This document shows, one piece after another, positions 56,724 to 64,000 of a stretch of DNA of 64,000 nucleotides. Position 1 is the first letter of the stretch, and every line of letters begins with the position of its first letter. Position numbers and translations under genes: made by a program. Source of the stretch: CADEFX01 sp963840425. Lineage in GTDB: Bacteria > Pseudomonadota > Alphaproteobacteria > Rhizobiales > Hyphomicrobiaceae. The notes beneath the pieces are model-generated. The model had not been told where the DNA came from. It worked only from the letters and a program-made list of their open reading frames with translations, and ran no database searches. The stretch is from assembly GCA_963840425.1 (NCBI GenBank), contig CAWIYZ010000007.1, positions 62,001 through 126,000 on the forward strand, given 5' to 3'.

Positions 56724-57040
56724 GGGTCAGCGTCTCCCTGCCGTTTTTTTCCGCGCGCAGTCTAGCTCGCGCTCGGCGTTGGTCAACACGACCAAAGTCA
56801 TCGTCGCATTCGGTGGTCTACCCGTGAAATTTCCGGGCATACCCTGATTGGTCATGACGCCAATTCGTGATGATGGTCCCGCAGCAAGACCAACGCGCGA
56901 GCTTCCCTCGCTCGTTTCCTCGATCCCCCGTTCCCCGGAACGTGCCTCCCCCGCATGGTGTTGGCTTGCTACCATCCCGCCATCGACGCGTCGCGTGGTG
57001 CAGGCGGCGTCACGATGTGGCGGCAGGCGCGGCGGCAGCG
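56724..57040. other. intergenic region with no clear gene
   Basis: Between two minus-strand genes there are 317 bases. A minus frame (ending 56727) reads MTNQGMPGNFTGRPPNATMTLVV at its end but lacks a ribosome site and any family pattern, so I do not call it a gene. Confidence 0.4.
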
Positions 57041-57985
57041 CTATGCCTTGCGCCGTATGCGCGTTAATCCCACGCGAACGACACTCCACGTCAGTGCACC
57101 AGCGATCAACCCAACAATTCCCGACGCGCTCACGGAAACGAGCCAAGCCAAAACCGTGCTGCCGAGCGCGACACTGCGTCCAACAGCTTCAGATGCTATT
57201 TGAATGGCATGTTCTGGACCGCTCATCCCATACCCGGCAAGACCATGTACCAGGATGCCACCGCCGACCCAGAGCATGGCGAGCATGCCCACGAAGCTCA
57301 GTGCCGCCAGGAGTGCGGGCATGGCACGGACCAGCCCTCTGCCAAACGGCCCTGATAGCGGCCCCGCGCGCTGGGCCAGGCGGAGCCCGACATCATCGGC
57401 TTTGACAATCAGCGCCACCGCACCATAAACGCCGACGGTGATCAACACGGCAACGGCTGCCAAAGCCAGGGTTTGAGTGAGCAGGTCCGAAGCAGTGATG
57501 CTGGCAAGCGCAATCGCCATGATCTCGGCGGACAGGACAAAATCTGTGCGGATCGCGCCAGACACCTTTTGCTCTTCTAACGCCGTCGCGTCGGCGTAAC
57601 GATGCGCAACTGCCGGCGCGATATGGGGCACGCCACCGACCACGTGCAGCACTTTCTCAAAGCCTTCAAAACACAGATACAGGGAGCCGAGCATCAGCAG
57701 GGGCGTAATGGCTTGAGGCCAGAAAGAACTCAGCAAAAGGGCAGCCGGCAGCAGAAAGAACAGCTTGTTCTTGAGCGATCCGAGGGCAATGCGACCAACG
57801 ATCGGTAGCTCGCGCTGGGCGGTCAAGCCCGTGACGTAGCGCGGCGTGACGGCTGCGTCATCAATAACAATGCCGGCGGCTTTCGCACTGGCACGGGCAG
57901 CCTGGCCAGCGGCATCGTCGATCGTGACAGCGGCAAGCTTCATCAGCGCCACAACGTCGTCCAACAGCGCCAATAAGCCACTCAT
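57041..57985 (-). CDS. DUF808 (YedI-like) membrane protein
   Basis: A protein of about 314 residues starting MSGLLALLDDVVALMKLAAVTIDD at 57985, the classic DUF808 N-terminus. It continues GSLKNKLFFLLPAALLLSSFWP with about six further hydrophobic segments, ending RVGLTRIRRKA. The family is an inner-membrane protein of unknown role. The gene is intact. The upstream ATG at 58057 is in poorly conserved sequence. Confidence 0.88.
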   Translation of the reverse strand: MSGLLALLDDVVALMKLAAVTIDDAAGQAARASAKAAGIVIDDAAVTPRYVTGLTAQRELPIVGRIALGSLKNKLFFLLPAALLLSSFWPQAITPLLMLGSLYLCFEGFEKVLHVVGGVPHIAPAVAHRYADATALEEQKVSGAIRTDFVLSAEIMAIALASITASDLLTQTLALAAVAVLITVGVYGAVALIVKADDVGLRLAQRAGPLSGPFGRGLVRAMPALLAALSFVGMLAMLWVGGGILVHGLAGYGMSGPEHAIQIASEAVGRSVALGSTVLAWLVSVSASGIVGLIAGALTWSVVRVGLTRIRRKA

Positions 57986-58241
57986 GACCAATCCAAGATC
58001 TTGCGAGCTCGTGTGCGTGAGATCCTTGCCGGATGGGGCAGAGAAGCGCAAACTCACGCCACGAGATGCTCGCCACGCCTTGCCGCGGGAACTGGCACAC
58101 TAGAACTGACGTTACCAGTCCAAGTTCATTACCGCCCGTCGAGTTGAAACAAGTATTCCTTGGCGGGCAGGGATGGCGATCGCAACGTCGTCCCTTCCCA
58201 TGTCCGACGCTGGCAACAACGCCAGGCAGGTAGCCACACCC

Positions 58242-58562
58242 ATGTCCGACCCGGTTGTCATTGTGATCCCACACACGCTCGGCAAAGCCGAGGCCTTGCG
58301 GCGGCTGCAACCAGGGCTGACCGCGCTGGCCGGCAACGCACCCATGTTCACGGTCGAGCAGGAGACCTGGAACGGCGAGGAGCTGACCTTCCGCGTGAGT
58401 ACGCTCGGACAATCGGCCTCGGGATCCCTGCTGGTTGGGGAGAACGACGTGCGCATTGCGCTCGTGCTGCCGTGGCTTCTGCGGCAGATCGCCGGCGGGC
58501 TGGAGACGGCCATCCACGAGCGCGGGAGGGCGCTGCTGGAGGACAAGACGCGCCAGGCGTAA
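58242..58562 (+). CDS. polyhydroxyalkanoic-acid-system family protein
   Basis: A 106-residue soluble protein. VVIVIPHTLGKAEALRRLQPGL is the family start, with RVSTLGQSASGSLLVGENDVRIALVLPWLL in the middle. Such proteins belong to the PHA granule or regulation family (PF09650). The start at 58242 is chosen because the residues before it are not conserved. Its presence supports PHA metabolism in this organism. Confidence 0.75.
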   Translation: MSDPVVIVIPHTLGKAEALRRLQPGLTALAGNAPMFTVEQETWNGEELTFRVSTLGQSASGSLLVGENDVRIALVLPWLLRQIAGGLETAIHERGRALLEDKTRQA

Positions 58563-59098
58563 CAGTCCATCTGCCGCCAGTCGCGCCGCAGCAATCGCCA
58601 AGTCTGCAACAGGTCTTAGCCAGACTTCGACGGCGAAACGTTCGACGTCAGTTTTGGCCCCGAAAGCAGACGAACCACTGCCGCACCAGCAATGACTGCT
58701 AAGGGCGACAACCGGACTTGGCACCTACCACATTTGTTCGCGACGGGCCTAGCGAGCGTTTGTTGATGTAACGGCACCGATCGACACGAGTTCAGACCCG
58801 GCTTTTTCACACTCAAGACTGAGTTGATTGGGGCGGCTCGATATTTCCCAGACTTCGTTGCATTACGTGACGACCTACGTGTCGCGTCAACAGGCCCAAA
58901 TAGCATTCATTTGAGACCGACGGGACCACGCGTCTGTGCGCGCGAGGATGGCGGGTTCGGGTCTCGCCAGATTGCAATGCTGCGATGCGCCGGCTGTGCC
59001 ATTGTGAGGCCTCGTGCCAGGCTGTACCTTCACCCTTGGTCGATTTCGCCACGAGCGCCAGCTCGCTCCGCCGCCATGGCCGTAAGGGAGAGACCAAC
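58563..59098. other. 536-base intergenic region, no gene seen
   Basis: No frame on either strand has a family pattern or ribosome site. The composition is less GC-rich than that of the neighbours, which suits a promoter region for the liv operon. Confidence 0.5.
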
Positions 59099-60333
59099 AT
59101 GCCGCACAGGAAAGCTCGCCGACTCGCGGTGACGCGACGCTGCTTCATCACCAGCAGCGCAGCGGCAAGTGCCCTCGGTTTTCCCGGTGTCCTGCGTGCG
59201 CAGGCAAAGCCGGTCAAGATCGGCCTCATCCATCCCGTCACCGGGTTTCGTGGCCTACAACGGCCAGCAGTCGCGCGTCGGCGCCGCAATGGCGATTGAG
59301 GATGTGAACAAGGCGGGTGGCATCAAAGGGCATGGGCGGCGCGATGCTCGAGGCAGTCCTGGGCGACAGCCAGTCCAAGGTCGAGGTGGGCGTCAGCGAG
59401 GTCGAGAAGATGAACGAGGCGGGCGTTGCGGCCTTCATCGGCTGCTTCCAAAGCCCGGTCGGCATTGCAGCGAGCCAGGCAGCCGCCAAGTACAACACAC
59501 CCTTCATCATCGATGTCGGCGCATCCGACTTGATCGTCAATCGCGGGCTGAAGAACGTCTTCCGGCTGAAGCCCGGCTTCGGCAGATGCGCCGACGATGC
59601 CATCGTTGCGCTCGGCGAGATCAACAAGGCATGCCGGTTCGCCGGCCAAGAGCGCAGTCGCTCGTGCACGAGAGCGGCGAGTTCGGGACTGGCACGGCGA
59701 AGCTTCTTGCCGGCAAGCTGCCCGGCATCGGCATCGAGGCAAAGGAGCTGATCCCCCACGACAATCCGACGCGCAGCATGGACAACATTGCGTTGCGCAT
59801 TCGCGGGCTTCAGCCGGACATCTTGATGATGTCGAACTACGTCAATGAGTACACGCTGCTGGCACGCACGCTGCACCAGCAGAAGGTCAACCTCGTCGGC
59901 GATGTTCTCGGTGCTCGGCGGCGGCTTCAACTACAAGCTGGTCAAGGATCTGCCCGACGTGGCCGAGAACATGATGGACTACAATCACTGGTTCAACCCC
60001 AAGAGCAGCAAGGCGCAGGACTGAAGAAGCGCGTCGAGGCCGCAGGCGTGACTGTTCACCTTCGAGGTGTACCTGACCTACAATTCGGTCATGCTGCTGG
60101 CCGACGCGCTCGAGCGCGCCAAGTCCACCGACAAGGACAAGCTGATCGAGGCGCTGACGACGTCGACGTGGTCGACCGACATCGTGCCCTATGGACCGAC
60201 GAAGTTCGTCAATGGGCAGAACCAGGGAGGCAAGGCTGCGGCACTACAGGCGCAGAAGGGCGATATCCAGGTGGTGCATCCGGCCGCATTCGCCTCGGCG
60301 TCAGCCGTCTTCCCGAAGCCAAAATACAATTGA
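59099..60333 (+). CDS. livK: branched-chain amino acid-type ABC binding protein, several frameshifts
   Basis: This is a Peripla_BP_6 receptor with a twin-arginine-like leader (MPHRKARRLAVTRRCFITSSAAASALGF). The start at 59099 follows AAGGGAGA. Family pieces in changing frames are VKIGLIHPVTG, YNGQQSRVGAAMAIEDVNKAGGI, IGCFQSPVGIAASQAAAKYNTPFII, GTGTAKLLAGKLPGIGIEAKELI, FNYKLVKDLPDVAENM, and a tail ending PKPKYN at 60333. At least five single-base breaks are needed. The span of about 411 codons is normal. The ligand could be an amide, urea or aromatic acid as well as Leu/Ile/Val. Confidence 0.8.
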
Positions 60334-60433
60334 GCAAGTCGGTGGCGGAGGGCCGCCACCGTGATCGCCGCCCCTCGCGGCCATGCCGGCCAACCCTCGC
60401 CGCCCGGCGGACCGGAGCGCTCGTCACCATTTT

Positions 60434-61309
60434 ATGCTGACCCCTGAGATTCTTCTCGCCGGCTTGGTCAACGGCCTCATGGCCGGCGGCATCTACGTGC
60501 TCGTCGCCGTAGGTCTGACATTGATCTATGGGGTCTTGCACATCATCAATTTCGCGCACGGCAGCCTGCTGATGCTGGCGATGTACGCGGTCTTTTTTCT
60601 GTGGCGAAAGCCGCTGGGGCTCGACCCCTATGTCGCCCTGCCGCTCGTCACCGCGGGCTGCTTTCGCCTTCGGATACTTCTCTATCGCGCCCTCATCGGC
60701 CATTTCAGCCACGGCAAGGACGAGAACATCCTGCTGATCACGCTCGGCCTCGTCGATCATCATCGACAACGCGGCGCTGTTCTTCTTTACCGGCGACACG
60801 CAGACGATCGATGTTGCCTATGCCGGGCGCATGATTTCGCTCGGGCCGGCGCTGCTGCCGCTTGCCAAAGCTCGTCTCGTTCGTGCCGCGCTGTGATTTG
60901 CTTCCTGCTCGGCCTCTTCATGTCGCACAGCGACACGGGCAAGGCCATCCGCGCCGTCGCCAAGGAGCGGCAGGGCGCACGCCTCGTCGGCATCGATGTC
61001 GAGGGCGTGATGGCGATTTCGTACGGCATCGGCATCGCCTGCCTCGGCGCCGCCGCCTGTCTGCTGATGCCGACGTTTTACGTTTCACCGACCTCGGGCA
61101 ACGCGTTCGTGCTGATCGCGTTCACGATTGTCGCGCTGGGCGGCATGGGCAGCTTCAAGGGTGCCCTGTTCGGCGGCCTCATCATCGGCGTCGTCGAATC
61201 GATTTGCGGTCTGTGGCTCGGAGAGCAACTCGGGCAGATCGGCATTCCGCTCGTATTCATCCTGATCTTGCTGCTGCGCCCGACCGGCTTGTTCGGAGCC
61301 GCGCGGTGA
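60434..61309 (+). CDS. livH: ABC permease LivH-type, out-of-frame middle part
   Basis: A membrane subunit of 291 residues starting MLTPEILLAGLVNGLMAGGIYVLVAVG. INFAHGSLLMLAMY is the conserved signature. Between about 60752 and 60885 this frame gives nonsense (DHHRQRGAVLL...), while another frame gives IIIDNAALFFF, GRMISLGPALLPLAKLV, so two breaks cancel out. The rest is normal, with GIDVEGVMAISYGIGIACLG and the end LRPTGLFGAAR. Its stop overlaps the livM GTG (GTGA). Confidence 0.85.
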   Translation: MLTPEILLAGLVNGLMAGGIYVLVAVGLTLIYGVLHIINFAHGSLLMLAMYAVFFLWRKPLGLDPYVALPLVTAGCFRLRILLYRALIGHFSHGKDENILLITLGLVDHHRQRGAVLLYRRHADDRCCLCRAHDFARAGAAAACQSSSRSCRAVICFLLGLFMSHSDTGKAIRAVAKERQGARLVGIDVEGVMAISYGIGIACLGAAACLLMPTFYVSPTSGNAFVLIAFTIVALGGMGSFKGALFGGLIIGVVESICGLWLGEQLGQIGIPLVFILILLLRPTGLFGAAR

Positions 61310-62288
61310 CCCGACAGGACCTGATCTTTGTCGGTCTCGGCGGTGATTGCGCTCGCTCGCCTATCCCTGGGTCTTCAGGTCGAATTACGCCATCAACGTC
61401 GGCTTTCTCGTCCTGTTTGCCGCGTATCTCGGCCAGACGTGGAACATCGCCGGCGGCTTTGCAGGCCAAACCTCCTTCGGCCATGTCGTGTTCTTCGGCG
61501 TCGGCGCCTACGTCTCGACCATCCTGCAGAGCGACGTATGGCGTGAATGCCTGGATTGCCTGGCCGTTCTCGGCGCTTGCCGGCGCGTTCACCGGATGGC
61601 TGATCGCGTGCTGAGCTACCGCGCTGGGCTCAAGGGCTCCTACTTCGCGCTCATTACGCTCGCCGTCGCCGAGGTCGGGCGCATCGTCGCCAATTCGGTG
61701 CCGATCACCAAGGGCGGGCTCGGCATCCTGATGCGGCCGACCCGCGTGCGGCGAACTTCCAGTTCAGGGATACGGTCTGGTTCTACTACATCGCGCTGGC
61801 TCTCTGGCTGCTCGCCATGCTCATCGCCTGGCGCTTGACACGCACCCGCTTTGGCGCACGCCTCGCGGCCATCCGCGAGAACGAGGACGCCGCCCAGGCG
61901 CTCGGGATCAACGCGTTCCGCGAGAAGGTGAAATGCCTGACGCTCTCCGGCGGCCTGTGCGGCGCCGGCGGTACGGTCTACGTGCAGAAGTATCTCTACG
62001 TCGACCCATCGATTGCCTTCGGCGTCGACAAGTCGGTCGAGATGCTGCTCGTCAGCCATGATCGGCGGTGCCGGTACGGTACTCGGGCCGCTGATCGGCT
62101 CAGGCGTGCTACACTTCATCGGCGAGCTGACGCGCGATCTCGGCAACATGCTGCCGGGGGTCAGAAACGCACAGCCACTGAGCATTATCGTCTACGGCGC
62201 CGTTCTGATCGCCATCGTCGCCTGGCTGCCCGATGGCCTGATGGGGCTGTTTCGGAGACGCAGCAAGGACGGGCGACGGCGGTGCTTG
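61306..62288 (+). CDS. livM: ABC permease LivM-type, several frameshifts
   Basis: The second membrane subunit, from a GTG at 61306. Pieces in order are YPWVFRSNYAINVGFLVLFAAYLGQTWNIAGGFAGQTSFGHVVFFGVGAY, LKGSYFALITLAVAEVGRIVANSV, RLAAIRENEDAAQALGINAFREKV with LSGGLCGAGGTVYVQKYLYVDP, and MIGGAGTVLGPLIGSGVLHFIGE with AVLIAIVAWLPDGLMGLF. They lie in different frames (about 61340, 61545, 61745, 62050, 62270). The total of about 327 residues is normal. The exact stop is uncertain and probably overlaps the livG start. Confidence 0.8.
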
Positions 62289-63022
62289 AGGTCAAGGGGC
62301 TCTCGAAGGCCTTCGGCGGGCTGGCGGCCGTCGACCAGGTTCCTGCGATGTCGGAGCGCAAGAGATCGTCGCCCTGATCGGCCCGAATGGCGCGGGCAAG
62401 ACCACGCTGTTTGCGGCATCGCCGGCTTCACCAGGCCCGATGGCGGCACGCGTGCGATTTCTCGGACGCGACGTGATGGGCCTGCCGCCGCATCGCATCT
62501 GCACGTGCGGCATCGCGCGCACATTCCAGATCACGCAGCCTTTTGCCCGCCTCAGCGTGCTCGAGAACATCATGGTCGGCGCCTACCACACCACGCGCAC
62601 CGCCGTGAAGCCACGGCCCAGGCGGAGGATGTGGGACGCCGGGTAGGCTTGGGCCGGCAGCTCGACATGCGTGCCGACGCGCTCACGCTGGCCGGACGCA
62701 AGCGGCTCGAGCTTGCGCGCGCCCTGGCAACCCGCCCCAAGCTGCTGCTGCTCGACGAGGTCATGGCCGGGCTCAACCCGATCGAGGTCGAGGAAATCGT
62801 CGGCATCGTGCGCGCGATCAAGGACGCGGGCGTGGTCATCCTGCTGATCGAGCACGTCATGCAGGCAGTGGTCAGCCTTGCAGAGCGTGTCTATGTGCTG
62901 AGCAATGGCCGCATCATCGCCAGCGGCTCCCCGCAGCGATCGCCGGCGACCCGAGCGTCATCGAGGCCTATCTGGGCCATGGCGCTGCTGCGCGCTTCAA
63001 GCAGGGGCGTGCGCATGCTTGA
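62282..63022 (+). CDS. livG: ABC ATPase LivG-type, frameshifts
   Basis: An ATP-binding subunit starting VLEVKGLSKAFGGLAAVDQV at a GTG. Walker A is ALIGPNGAGKTTLF. GIARTFQITQPFARLSVLENIMVGAYH is typical of LivG. Walker B is PKLLLLDEVMAGLNPIEVEEI. The end reads AIAGDPSVIEAYLGHGAAARF, stopping at 63022. The frame changes near 62345, 62420, 62640 and 62940. The signature motif appears as LTLAGRKRLELARALA, i.e. AGRKR in place of the usual SGGQ/LGxxK. The 247-codon span is normal. Confidence 0.82.
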
Positions 63023-63718
63023 GGTTCGCGACGTGTTCGCCGGATACGGCGTCGTCCAGAGTCCTCAGGGGCGTGAGCCTCGACGTCGGTCCAGGTGAGA
63101 TCGTGGCCCTGCTCGGCAGCAACGGCGCCGGCAAATCGACCCTCAACAACGCCTCTGTCGAGGATCATCCCGCTGCTGTCCGGCAGCATAAGCTTCGATG
63201 GCGAGGACCTCGGAGCTGCAAGCCCGCCACGCGTGGTCGAGTTCGGGCTCATCCAGGTGCCCGAAGGCCGGCGCATCTTCCCCAACCTGACGGTGCGGGA
63301 GAACCTCGAGCTCGGCAGCTTTCGGCGCGGGCGCGCACGGCGCACTCACAATCTCGAGCGCGTGACGGCCATTTTTCCACGTCTGGCGGAGCGCTGGCAG
63401 CAGTTCGCGGGCTCGCTCTCAGGTGGCGAGCAGCAGATGCTCGCCATCGGCCGCGGGCTGATGTCGGAGCCCAAGCTGCTTATTCTCGACGAGCCTTCGC
63501 TCGGGTTGTCGCCCCTCCTGGTCGAGACGATGTTCACCCTGATACAGCGCATCAATAGCGACGGGTTGGCGGTTCTGCTGGTTGAGCAGAATGTCGTGCA
63601 GTCGCTTGCCATTGCCCATCGCGGCTACGTGCTCGAGAATGGCGTGATCGCGCTTGCGGGCGCTGCAGCCGAGCTTGCCGACAATCCCCGCCTGAAGCGC
63701 TCCTATCTCGGCGTCTGA
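63015..63718 (+). CDS. livF: ABC ATPase LivF-type, frameshifts
   Basis: An ATP-binding subunit starting MLEVRDVFAGYGVVQ at 63015, inside the end of livG. After a shift at about 63057 it reads VLRGVSLDVGPGEIVALLGSNGAGKSTL (Walker A). After another at about 63145 it reads IQVPEGRRIFPNLTVRENLELG, the signature SLSGGEQQMLAIGRGLM, Walker B PKLLILDEPSLGLSPLLVE, and LLVEQNVVQSLAIA. About 234 residues, normal for LivF. It completes the livKHMGF set. Confidence 0.85.
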
Positions 63719-63728
63719 ACGGGTGCGG

Positions 63729-64000
63729 CTACTGCTGGGCCTTCCAGGCCGCGAGGATGTCGCTGCCGGTCGCCGACCACACGCCGCCGCGGCGCAACAT
63801 GCTGTCCAGCACCTGCTCGACGGCCGCAATGCGGTGCGGCACACCGCTGATCCAAGGTCTGAGCGATAGGGCGACGATGCGGCCGCCGCTCGTTGCCGCC
63901 TCCCGATACAGCAGCTCGAAGTGATCCATCACCTGCTCGACGAACTGCGCCGGCTTGTACTTGTAGAACTGGAAGATCTGCAGGTCGCTGATCTCGTAGG
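63729..64000 (-). CDS. polysaccharide deacetylase-family protein, C-terminal part
   Basis: The last 90 codons of a gene that begins beyond the window. The protein reads YEISDLQIFQFYKYKPAQFV, MDHFELLYREAATSGGRIVALSLRPWISGVPHRIAAVEQVLDSML and ends ATGSDILAAWKAQQ. LRPWISGVPHRI near the end is the typical C-terminal motif of NodB-like deacetylases of the allantoinase or peptidoglycan deacetylase group. The catalytic N-terminal part is not visible. Confidence 0.65.
   Translation of the reverse strand, partial: YEISDLQIFQFYKYKPAQFVEQVMDHFELLYREAATSGGRIVALSLRPWISGVPHRIAAVEQVLDSMLRRGGVWSATGSDILAAWKAQQ

Noticed and set aside
1..64000. tRNA, rRNA or CRISPR arrays
   Set aside because: I found no regularly spaced direct repeats, no rRNA-like sequence and no cloverleaf that I could support by eye.

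Overview
The window is high-GC DNA from an alphaproteobacterium, most likely of the order Hyphomicrobiales (Rhizobiales). This rests on the gene content: many Bug/TctC-type solute receptors, a Tad/Flp pilus locus of the Caulobacter/Rhizobiales type, a DUF3141-acetate kinase-FabI cluster, DUF1127 and PHA-system proteins, and GC-rich interspersed palindromes. I saw no rRNA, tRNA, CRISPR array or prophage. One IS110-family element is present.

Layout. 1-9.3 kb: MFS exporters, an acyltransferase, a TctC receptor divergent from an Asp-box repeat protein, a GNAT enzyme, a LigW-like decarboxylase. 9.4-12.5 kb: an ArsR-type regulator, an IS110 element with a long non-coding leader, and a TauD-type dioxygenase whose 3' end runs into the IS. 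12.8-18.9 kb: a TRAP transporter (DctPQM) followed by a tripartite tricarboxylate transporter (TctB, TctA, TctC). 18.9-21 kb: a membrane PAS-GGDEF-EAL protein. 21.1-33.5 kb: the Tad/Flp pilus locus in two arms (cpaA and tadG on the minus strand; tadE, tadF, flp, cpaB, cpaC, a small lipoprotein, cpaE, cpaF, tadB, tadC, tadD on the plus strand). 33.5-36.3 kb: an iron-type ABC binding protein and permease. 36.5-44.6 kb: a minus-strand cluster for short-chain acyl and ketone-body metabolism (CoA-transferase, 3-hydroxybutyrate dehydrogenase, FabI, acetate kinase, phosphotransacylase, DUF3141). 44.7-49.4 kb: GNAT, small secreted proteins, an AI-2E family permease and a DUF3300 protein with an S74-like C-terminus. 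49.9-55.4 kb: an operon of a 2,4-dienoyl-CoA-reductase-like flavoenzyme, TctB, TctA, a GlcG/HbpS protein and TctC. 55.5-58.6 kb: small genes, an SRAP remnant, DUF808 and a PHA-system protein. 59.1-63.7 kb: a complete livKHMGF set. The window ends in a polysaccharide-deacetylase-like gene.

The common theme is scavenging of organic acids: four systems for carboxylate-like substrates or branched amino acids, plus CoA-activation and acyl-phosphate modules that could feed the products into central metabolism or polyhydroxybutyrate. This is inferred from families and neighbours.

A major caveat concerns quality. At least seventeen genes are broken by single-base frameshifts after which the same protein continues in another frame. 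Catalytic motifs and start/stop overlaps are kept, so I read most breaks as assembly errors rather than gene decay. Such genes are given here as one span each.
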